Below, piece by piece: positions 58,411 to 64,000 of a DNA stretch of 64,000 nucleotides. Within the stretch, counting starts at the first letter, position 1; the number at the start of each line of letters is the position of its first letter. The position numbers were made by a program, and so were the translations under genes. Under the pieces are notes generated by a model that saw only the letters and a program-made list of their open reading frames with translations, was not told the origin of the DNA and searched no databases. This stretch comes from Tateyamaria omphalii (GTDB lineage Bacteria > Pseudomonadota > Alphaproteobacteria > Rhodobacterales > Rhodobacteraceae): positions 992,001 to 1,056,000 of the forward strand of contig NZ_CP019312.1 of assembly GCF_001969365.1 (NCBI RefSeq). The letters run 5' to 3'.

Positions 58411-59576
58411 TGTGGCGATCCATCGCCTCGAATGCGCTGACATTTTTGATTGTGGCCCTGTTTGTGCTGGGCGGTTTGATCCTGTGGGGACGCGGCCAGT
58501 ACGAGGGGCCGGGTCCGCTGAGCGAGGCCATTTGCGTGCAGGTGGATCGCGGGTCGAATTTCAGCCGCGTGAGCCGTGATCTGGAAGAGCAGGGCGCCGT
58601 TGAGTATGGCTGGATCTTTCGCACGGGCGCGGACTATTCCGGCAAGTCGGGCGATTTGAAGGCGGGCAGCTTTCTGGTCGAACCGGGGGCGTCCATGGAA
58701 GAGATTGTGGATGTCGTGACCCGGGGCGGGGCCAGCACCTGCGGGACGGAAGTGGTGTACCGGATCGGTGTGAACAGGCTGAGCGCGCAGGTGCGGGAGT
58801 TGGACCCTGCCACCAACCGTTTTGTGGAACGGGCGGAGTTTGAGCCGGGTGAGGAAGATGCGCCCGCTGTTTACACTGAGGTGCGCGCCGCGGCGGACAC
58901 CCGTTACCGCATTGCTTTTGCAGAAGGGGTGACAAGCTGGCAGGTTGTGGACGCGCTGCGCAACATGGATGTGCTGGACGGGGAGGTGGACGATGTACCG
59001 CCCGAGGGTGCTCTGGCACCCGACAGCTATGAAGTGCGCAGTGGTGACAGCCGGGCGGATGTACTGGCGCAGATGGCCGAACAGCAGGAGTTGTGGGTGT
59101 CTGCGGCATGGGAGGCGCGCGATGCGGACCTGCCGCTGGAAAGCCCGGAGGAGTTGCTGACCCTGGCGTCGATCATCGAGAAGGAGACCGGTGTGGCCGA
59201 GGAGCGGGGGCAGGTGGCGTCCGTCTTTGTGAACCGGTTGAACCGGGGGATGCGCCTGCAGACCGACCCGACGGTGATCTATGGCATCACCCGTGGGCAG
59301 GGCGTGCTTGGGCGCGGTTTGCGCCGATCGGAGCTGCGGGCGGCGACACCCTGGAACACCTATGTCATTCTGGGGCTGCCGCCGACGCCCATTGCCAACC
59401 CCGGTCGCGCCAGCCTGATGGCGGCGGCGCAGCCCGATGAGACGCCTTATGTGTTCTTTGTCGCGGATGGGACGGGCGGGCACGCGTTTGCCGAGACGCT
59501 GGATGAGCACAACCGGAACGTGGCGCGGTGGCGTGAGATTGAGGCAGAGCGGGCCAATCAGAATGATGGTGGGTGA
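58410..59576 (+). CDS. mltG: Endolytic murein transglycosylase MltG
   Basis: A 388-residue protein with one N-terminal membrane helix (about 9-29), a LysM-like first domain, and the YceG catalytic domain with the essential Glu in LASIIEKETG near residue 257, then FVNRLNRGMRLQTDPTVIYG and LPPTPIANPG. It cleaves nascent glycan strands in the periplasm and may set their length. The ATG overlaps the fabF stop. It is the last gene before the GTA cluster. Confidence 0.94.
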   Translation: MWRSIASNALTFLIVALFVLGGLILWGRGQYEGPGPLSEAICVQVDRGSNFSRVSRDLEEQGAVEYGWIFRTGADYSGKSGDLKAGSFLVEPGASMEEIVDVVTRGGASTCGTEVVYRIGVNRLSAQVRELDPATNRFVERAEFEPGEEDAPAVYTEVRAAADTRYRIAFAEGVTSWQVVDALRNMDVLDGEVDDVPPEGALAPDSYEVRSGDSRADVLAQMAEQQELWVSAAWEARDADLPLESPEELLTLASIIEKETGVAEERGQVASVFVNRLNRGMRLQTDPTVIYGITRGQGVLGRGLRRSELRAATPWNTYVILGLPPTPIANPGRASLMAAAQPDETPYVFFVADGTGGHAFAETLDEHNRNVARWREIEAERANQNDGG

Positions 59577-59585
59577 CGTGCCTGC

Positions 59586-59606
59586 GGTGCGCAGTGAATG
59601 CGCACC
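59586..59606. repeat. Hairpin GGTGCGCA-GTGAA-TGCGCACC
   Basis: Perfect 8-bp stem with a 5-base loop ten bases after the mltG stop; it may act as a terminator or RNA stabiliser, although no T-tract follows. Confidence 0.5.
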
Positions 59607-59647
59607 CTACGGGCCTCGTGTGAGGCGGAGGTGACCTTTACCCGTTT

Positions 59648-59661
59648 GTCCCCGCGGGGAC
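59648..59661. repeat. Palindrome GTCCCCGCGGGGAC
   Basis: Third perfect copy of this 14-bp palindrome, between mltG and the GTA regulatory region. Confidence 0.6.
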
Positions 59662-59703
59662 ACGCAAGGGTTGTTTTGCGTTCTCAACGGGTTACGGCCT
59701 CCG

Positions 59704-59718
59704 TTAACCACATCTTAA
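59704..59718. promoter_or_regulatory. CtrA-type box TTAA-N7-TTAA upstream of the GTA cluster
   Basis: TTAA at 59704-59707 and TTAA at 59715-59718 are separated by exactly seven bases, and both half-sites are followed by C, a perfect match to the CtrA consensus. It lies 65 bp before the -35 element of the GTA promoter. CtrA is known to be needed for GTA expression in Rhodobacter, usually thought to be indirect. Confidence 0.7.
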
Positions 59719-59745
59719 CCATGCAATTAGGGTTTTGTTAATCGT

Positions 59746-59755
59746 ACCGTACGGT
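59746..59755. promoter_or_regulatory. Candidate operator palindrome ACCGTACGGT
   Basis: Perfect 10-bp palindrome between the CtrA-type box and the -35 element, in a region that is otherwise AT-rich. It could bind a dimeric regulator such as the GTA activator GafA, but that is conjecture. Confidence 0.4.
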
Positions 59756-59783
59756 TAGCGTCCATAGCTCATCCGGATTTCGC

Positions 59784-59812
59784 TTGACTCTGCGAACGGT
59801 CACACGTATAAC
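59784..59812 (+). promoter_or_regulatory. Likely GTA cluster promoter
   Basis: TTGACT (59784-59789) and TATAAC (59807-59812) are 17 bases apart, close to the sigma70 consensus. Transcription would start near 59819, about 100 bp before the first GTA gene. Confidence 0.65.
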
Positions 59813-59840
59813 TTGTGTCAAGCTAGAAGAAGTGGGCAAG

Positions 59841-59870
59841 CGACCTCGGGGTGACCCGGTGGTCGTTTTT
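59841..59870 (+). terminator. Leader terminator with GTGA tetraloop
   Basis: Outer stem CGACC (59841-59845) with GGTCG (59861-59865) and inner stem CGGG (59847-59850) with CCCG (59855-59858) enclose a GTGA loop of the stable GNRA class; five T residues follow at 59866-59870. It sits between the likely promoter and the first GTA gene, so it would stop transcripts after about 50 bases unless read through. Confidence 0.7.
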
Positions 59871-59919
59871 CTGTTTCTCTCGTGCGGAAAACATTCCAAC
59901 GCATGAGAGGTCATATCAC

Positions 59920-60264
59920 ATGACATTGATTACCCCGGAGGCTGAAGAGGCCCGCAGCGAGGAGCTTGTCTCTTCGATGCAGGCGTCGCTCGCAGAATTG
60001 CGGCGGACCATTCAAGCCCTCAAAGAAAGGGCGAATGCCGGGGAGGAATTCAAGGAAACCGAGGTGAACGGTCAGCTGACATCCTTGTCCAAGCTGGTCG
60101 TTGCCCTTCAAGGAGCGGAGCAGAAACTTGACAAGTTTCGAGAAAGCCGAAGTGGCATTGCCCAAAACGGATATGCCTTCGACCTTAACATTGCCAGCGC
60201 TCAGGTTCGGTGCGCGCTTGGTCGCCTCCGCACCTGTGGAGGCACAGGAACGGTTTCTGAATGA
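59920..60264 (+). CDS. GTA small terminase subunit (TerS, RcGTA g1-type)
   Basis: A 114-residue, mostly helical protein (EELVSSMQASLAELRRTIQ, then LTSLSKLVVALQGAEQKLDK) in the place of RcGTA g1, directly before the large terminase gene. g1 of Rhodobacter capsulatus has been identified as the small terminase. The coiled-coil character fits an oligomerising TerS, and no DNA-binding HTH is visible, as expected for GTAs that package without sequence preference. The ATG at 59920 follows GAGAGG. Its 3' part overlaps the large terminase gene. Confidence 0.75.
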   Translation: MTLITPEAEEARSEELVSSMQASLAELRRTIQALKERANAGEEFKETEVNGQLTSLSKLVVALQGAEQKLDKFRESRSGIAQNGYAFDLNIASAQVRCALGRLRTCGGTGTVSE

Positions 60265-61546
60265 GTTGGAAGTGGAGGGCGCCCTGGGTGCCCTCCCCTT
60301 TTTATTCGAGTTCTGGGCCATGGAGCACCAGCTGCCACCGGAGGGGGATTGGCGGACCTGGGTGATCATGGGCGGGCGCGGTGCAGGCAAGACCCGTGCG
60401 GGTGCCGAATGGGTACGGTCCATGGTCGAGGGCGACATGCCGCTGGACAAGGGACAGGCCCGGCGCGTTGCGCTGGTGGGCGAGACCATCGAGCAGGTCC
60501 GCGAAGTGATGGTGTTTGGTGACAGCGGCTTGCTGGCCTGTAGCCCGTCGGACCGTCGACCGAAATATCACGTCGGGCGCAAGATGCTGGAATGGCCCAA
60601 TGGCGCCATTGCCACCATTCACACGGCGCATGACCCTGAAGGGCTGCGGGGGCCACAGTTTGATTGTGCCTGGGTGGACGAGCTGGCCAAGTGGAAGCGG
60701 GGCGCCGAGACCTGGGACATGCTGCAATTTGCGTTGCGGCTGGGCGACGATCCGCGCTGTTGCGTGACGACGACGCCCCGCAACGTAGAGGTTTTGAAGG
60801 AGTTGCTGGCGCAATCGTCGACCGTGATGACCCATGCGACGACCGAGGCCAACGCTGCCAACCTGGCCGATGGGTTTTTGAAAGAGGTGCGTCGCCGCTA
60901 TGCCGGGACCCGTCTGGGACGGCAGGAATTGGAAGGCGTGTTGCTGAGCGACGTCGAGGGGGCGTTTTGGACCACGGCGATGCTGGATGCGGTGCGCCGC
61001 AAGCGCAAGCCGAAGTTGGACCGTGTGGTGGTGGGGCTGGATCCCGCGGTGAGTGCCGGCCGCTCCTCTGACGCCTGTGGCATCATCGTCGCAGGGGTGT
61101 CGATGGACGGCCCGCCGCAGGATTGGCGCGCCCATGTTATTGCGGATTGCACGGTGCAGGGGGTGGGGCCCAATGGTTGGGCCAGGGCGGCGATAGCGGC
61201 GATGGACAAGTACAACGCGGATCGGCTGGTGGCCGAGGTGAACCAGGGCGGGCAGCTGGTCAGTGAGGTGATCCGACAGGTCGATCCGATGGTGTCGTTG
61301 AAGACGGTCCATGCCTCCAAGGGGAAGGTCGCGCGGGCGGAGCCTGTCGCGGCATTGTATGAACAGAACCGGGTGACGCATGGTTTGAACCTTGGGCCGC
61401 TTGAGGATCAGATGACCCGAATGACGCGGGCCGGATATGAGGGGCAGGGATCGCCCGATCGGGTGGATGCGCTGGTTTGGGCCCTGCATGAGTTGATGAT
61501 CGAGCCTGCCAATGCCTATCGCAGGCCGGGGGTGCGCAGTTTGTGA
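60173..61546 (+). CDS. GTA large terminase (RcGTA g2-type)
   Basis: About 457 residues. It has the packaging ATPase with Walker A GGRGAGKT (67-74), Walker B CAWVDELAKW and CCVTTTPRN, then a RNase H-like nuclease beginning VVVGLDPAVSAGRSSDA and ending GSPDRVDALVWAL. It drives DNA into the GTA head. The ATG at 60173 overlaps TerS by about 90 bp; a TTG at 60101 is in frame too. The homologous region begins near residue 15, so the exact start is open. Confidence 0.93.
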   Translation: MPSTLTLPALRFGARLVASAPVEAQERFLNELEVEGALGALPFLFEFWAMEHQLPPEGDWRTWVIMGGRGAGKTRAGAEWVRSMVEGDMPLDKGQARRVALVGETIEQVREVMVFGDSGLLACSPSDRRPKYHVGRKMLEWPNGAIATIHTAHDPEGLRGPQFDCAWVDELAKWKRGAETWDMLQFALRLGDDPRCCVTTTPRNVEVLKELLAQSSTVMTHATTEANAANLADGFLKEVRRRYAGTRLGRQELEGVLLSDVEGAFWTTAMLDAVRRKRKPKLDRVVVGLDPAVSAGRSSDACGIIVAGVSMDGPPQDWRAHVIADCTVQGVGPNGWARAAIAAMDKYNADRLVAEVNQGGQLVSEVIRQVDPMVSLKTVHASKGKVARAEPVAALYEQNRVTHGLNLGPLEDQMTRMTRAGYEGQGSPDRVDALVWALHELMIEPANAYRRPGVRSL

Positions 61547-61602
61547 GCGGCCCTGCGGGGCGAGTTTAGAGTGCCAAGTGAAGATGTGATCTTGGCCTGA
61601 TG

Positions 61603-61629
61603 AGGCGGCTCGGTGCGGGCCGCCTTTTT
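61603..61629 (+). terminator. Intrinsic terminator between large terminase and portal genes
   Basis: AGGCGGC (61603-61609) pairs with GCCGCCT (61619-61625) around a 9-base loop and T residues follow to 61629. It sits inside what should be a single GTA operon, just before a strong AAGGAG site for the portal gene. Confidence 0.7.
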
Positions 61630-61679
61630 CTTTGGACGGCGGGCCGGGCGGCCCCTTTGGGATCAAAAGGAGACCCTTC

Positions 61680-62864
61680 GTGTTTGATTTCTTTCGAAAC
61701 CGGGCTGTGGCGGATGTACCAGAGCAGAAGGCGAGTGCGACGGGGAAGGTTGTGGCCTGGCAGACCGGCGGTCGGGTGGCGTGGTCCCCGCGCGATGCGG
61801 TGTCGTTGACCCGGTCCGGGTTTTCCGGAAACCCCGTGGGGTTTCGGTCCGTCAAGCTGATTGCCGAGGCGGCGGCGGCGCTGCCGCTGGTGTTGCAGGA
61901 TGTGGAGCAGCGGTTTGAGACGCATCCGCTTTTGAGCCTGATCAAGCGGCCCAATCCAGGGCAGGGACGGGCCGAGTTGCTGGAGGCGCTTTATGCGCAG
62001 TTGCTGTTGTCGGGCAATGCCTATGTCGAGGCGGTAGCGGGTGAGAGCGGGGCGCCGCTGGAGCTGCATGTGTTGCGGTCGGATCGGATGTCTGTCGTGC
62101 CGGGGTCGGATGGGTGGCCTGTGGCCTATGAGTATGCTGTCGGTGGTGCCAAGCATCGCTTTGATGCGGGCGGTGCGGTGAGCCCGATCTGTCATATCAA
62201 ATCGTTTCATCCGCAGGATGATCATTACGGGTTTTCGCCCATGCAGGCGGCGGCGATGGCGCTGGATGTCCATACGGCGGCGTCGCGGTGGTCGAAGTCT
62301 TTGCTGGACAATGCGGCGCGTCCTTCGGGGGCGATTGTATATCGCGGATCTGATGGGCAGTCGCAGCTGTCGGGAGATCAGTACGAGCGCTTGGTGAGTG
62401 AGATCGAGACCAACCATTCGGGCGCACGGAATGCGGGGCGGCCGATGCTGCTTGAGGGTGGTCTGGATTGGAAGCCGATGGGCTTTTCGCCCTCCGACAT
62501 GGAGTTTCAGAAGACTAAGGAGGCCGCAGCGCGTGAGATCGCGCTGGCCTTTGGGGTGCCGCCGATGCTGCTGGGCATTCAGGGGGATGCCACTTACGCC
62601 AATTATCAGGAGGCGAACCGTGCGTTTTATCGGTTGACGGTGCTGCCGTTGGCGACGCGGGTCGCTGCCGCCTTGGCCGAGTGGTTGGGGGCGCATACGG
62701 GCGAGGACGTGGTGTTGGCGCCGGATCTGGATCAGGTGCCGGCCTTGTCCGCTGAGCGGGATGCGCAGTGGGCACGGGTGGCGGCGGCCGATTTCCTGAG
62801 CGTTGCCGAGAAGCGCCGGTTGCTGGGCTTGCCTGCGGTGGCCGAGGACGGTGCGGATGAATGA
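61680..62864 (+). CDS. GTA portal protein (HK97 family, RcGTA g3-type)
   Basis: A 394-residue phage portal protein: FRSVKLIAEAAAALPLVL, LLSGNAYVEAVAG, HIKSFHPQDDHYGFSPMQAA, GVPPMLLGIQGDATYANYQE and ANRAFYRLTVLPLATRV. It forms the ring through which DNA enters and to which the tail attaches. The GTG at 61680 is chosen because AAGGAG lies seven bases before it. The stop overlaps the next gene. Confidence 0.94.
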   Translation: MFDFFRNRAVADVPEQKASATGKVVAWQTGGRVAWSPRDAVSLTRSGFSGNPVGFRSVKLIAEAAAALPLVLQDVEQRFETHPLLSLIKRPNPGQGRAELLEALYAQLLLSGNAYVEAVAGESGAPLELHVLRSDRMSVVPGSDGWPVAYEYAVGGAKHRFDAGGAVSPICHIKSFHPQDDHYGFSPMQAAAMALDVHTAASRWSKSLLDNAARPSGAIVYRGSDGQSQLSGDQYERLVSEIETNHSGARNAGRPMLLEGGLDWKPMGFSPSDMEFQKTKEAAAREIALAFGVPPMLLGIQGDATYANYQEANRAFYRLTVLPLATRVAAALAEWLGAHTGEDVVLAPDLDQVPALSAERDAQWARVAAADFLSVAEKRRLLGLPAVAEDGADE

Positions 62865-63084
62865 CGCCAAGCTGTGGGAAAAGTTCGCCTGTGGGCCGGG
62901 CCTGAAGCTGGAGGCGCATGAGCGGCTGACCGAGGTGCATTTTGCCAATATCTTGGACCGTTTGGCGCGGCTCGAGACGTTGATGGAGCGGCTGGAGAAG
63001 CGGTTGTGGCTGACCGTTTACGGCGTTGTGGCCGTTGTTTTGGCGACCGGGTTTCAGTCGATCATGGCGGCGATACCCCAGTGA
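62857..63084 (+). CDS. GTA head formation protein (RcGTA g3.5-type)
   Basis: A 75-residue protein with an amphipathic helical N-terminal part (LTEVHFANILDRLARLETL, then MERLEKR) and one C-terminal membrane helix (WLTVYGVVAVVLATGFQSI). It matches the small gene g3.5 between portal and protease in RcGTA. The ATG overlaps the portal stop by eight bases. The exact role in head formation is not clear. Confidence 0.8.
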   Translation: MNDAKLWEKFACGPGLKLEAHERLTEVHFANILDRLARLETLMERLEKRLWLTVYGVVAVVLATGFQSIMAAIPQ

Positions 63085-63101
63085 ATATGAGGAGTGAGCG
63101 G

Positions 63102-63665
63102 ATGCAGGTGGAAACCGGTCTGGAGACGAAATTTGCGCGCTTTGGCGAGGGTGTCGAAGTGCAGGACGGGACGGTCATCGAGGGCTATGCCAGCCTGTTC
63201 GGGGCCTGTGACCAGGGTGGCGATGTGGTGACGAAGGGGGCCTATGCGGCGTCCCTGAAGGCCATTGCTGCCGAGGGTCGCAATGTAAAGATGCTGTGGC
63301 AGCACGATCCGGCCCATCCCATCGGCGTGTGGGATGAGGTGCGGGAGGATGCCAAGGGGCTTTGGGTGAAGGGCCGGTTGCTGCCGTCCATTGCCAAGGG
63401 TCGCGAGGCGGCGGAGTTGATCGGGGCGGGGGCCATTGATGGGCTGTCCATCGGCTACCGCACCGTGAAGGCCACGAAGAATGACAAGGGCCAGCGGCTC
63501 TTGACCGAACTGGAGCTTTGGGAGGTGTCTTTGGTCACGTTCCCGATGCTGCCCAGTGCGCGGGTGGCGGCCAAGGCCGAAGAGATGTCTTCGGATCAGG
63601 ACGCCCATCTGCGCGACATGGCGGCGGCCCTGCGGGCTGCGCGCGCGGAGTTGGCAACGCGCTGA
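63102..63665 (+). CDS. GTA prohead protease (HK97 family, RcGTA g4-type)
   Basis: A 187-residue herpesvirus/HK97-type maturation protease: EGYASLFGACDQGGDVV, GAYAASL, MLWQHDPAHPIGVW with the catalytic His, GAIDGLSIGYRT with the catalytic Ser and LLTELELWEVSLVTFPM. It trims the capsid protein during assembly. The ATG at 63102 is preceded by AGGAG; upstream in-frame starts at 63081 (GTG) and 63087 (ATG) are possible. Confidence 0.93.
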   Translation: MQVETGLETKFARFGEGVEVQDGTVIEGYASLFGACDQGGDVVTKGAYAASLKAIAAEGRNVKMLWQHDPAHPIGVWDEVREDAKGLWVKGRLLPSIAKGREAAELIGAGAIDGLSIGYRTVKATKNDKGQRLLTELELWEVSLVTFPMLPSARVAAKAEEMSSDQDAHLRDMAAALRAARAELATR

Positions 63666-63705
63666 CGCGCAGCGCCGTTTCACACCAACCATCAAGGACA
63701 TGCTG

Positions 63706-64000
63706 ATGAGCAAGACCGAGATCAAGGCTCGGGCCGGGGAAGGTTTGTCCCCAGCCCAGGACATTGCCGAGGCCATGAATAGTTTCGTCAATGAACTGAA
63801 AGGCTTCAAGGCCGACATTCAAACCAAACTTCAACAAACGGAAGAGCGACTGACCATGCTGGATCGGAAAAACATGACTGCGGCGCGCACCCCTCTGGCT
63901 GGTGCGGTTGAAACGGGTGCCCCCCATCAGAAGGCGTTCAATGCCTATCTGCGGTCGGGCGAAGATGATGGCCTGCGGGGCCTGGAGCTGGAGGGCAAGT
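63706..64000 (+). CDS. GTA major capsid protein, 5' part (RcGTA g5-type)
   Basis: The first 98 residues of an HK97-type capsid protein, cut by the window end. The N-terminal part is a helical scaffolding (delta) region (ELKGFKADIQTKLQQTEERL) that the protease would remove, followed by KAFNAYLRSGEDDGLRGLEL, the typical start of the mature GTA capsid protein. AAGGA precedes the ATG at 63706. Confidence 0.92.
   Translation, partial: MSKTEIKARAGEGLSPAQDIAEAMNSFVNELKGFKADIQTKLQQTEERLTMLDRKNMTAARTPLAGAVETGAPHQKAFNAYLRSGEDDGLRGLELEGK

Noticed and set aside
59920..64000. Prophage
   Set aside because: Gene order is that of the RcGTA cluster and no integrase, repressor or attachment site is visible in the window.

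Overview
The window is a high-GC alphaproteobacterial chromosome segment, most likely Rhodobacterales of the marine Roseobacter group. The evidence is: gene orders typical of that group (glyQ-VOC-DUF6446-glyS-PEP-utilising enzyme-cell wall hydrolase; folB-folP-glmM; rpsF-rpsR-rplI); a FolB with a long C-terminal extension; an RTX/Hint secreted protein; an isolated ctaD; and an RcGTA-type gene transfer agent (GTA) head cluster. The genus cannot be fixed from the sequence alone.

Layout. 1-3.7 kb: end of an unknown gene, a DUF1127 protein, a TrkH potassium transporter and a ThDP decarboxylase related to AruI. 3.7-6 kb (minus): a small exported protein and an exported SPOR/peptidoglycan-binding trypsin-fold protein that has lost its catalytic triad. 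6-13.6 kb: glycyl-tRNA synthetase operon, a PPDK-like enzyme and a cell wall hydrolase. 13.7-17 kb: folate and amino-sugar genes. 17-25.4 kb: a NIPSNAP/ABM/EamA operon opposite an ArsR-type regulator, ilvC opposite two Lrp regulators, an aminotransferase, a UbiH-like oxygenase, a HAD phosphatase and a GntR regulator. 25.3-34.3 kb: a glycosyltransferase fused to a possible c-di-GMP-binding domain with a full CtrA-type box upstream, carA, yqeY, small envelope proteins, a LuxR-type regulator and ctaD. 34.7-38.9 kb: PA14/RTX/Hint protein, lipB, dsbA-like gene and tRNA-Leu(GAG).

39.0-40.9 kb holds decayed genes: two metallo-beta-lactamase-fold hydrolases, a Crp/Fnr regulator and a YeeE/YedE sulfur transporter, with the last three joined by internal deletions. 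40.9-46.5 kb (minus) is a four-gene signalling operon (receiver, CheB-CheR-PAS hybrid, histidine kinase, receiver). 46.7-53.4 kb carries tig, a RidA protein, a DUF4329-like lipoprotein, ribosomal protein genes, yceI and a cytochrome b561-YceI fusion. 53.6-59.6 kb is a fatty acid synthesis block (fabD, fabG, acpP, fabF) with mltG.

59.6-64 kb is the start of the GTA structural cluster: TerS, TerL, portal, small head protein, prohead protease and the start of the major capsid protein. The 340-bp region in front of it is the most interesting stretch. In order it has a perfect CtrA-type box (TTAA-N7-TTAA), a 10-bp palindrome, a sigma70-like promoter and a strong intrinsic terminator with a GTGA tetraloop, all before the first gene. 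This suggests that GTA transcription starts under CtrA-type control and must read through a leader terminator. A second terminator lies between TerL and portal. Throughout the window, conserved hairpin elements follow stop codons, mostly in a fixed orientation.
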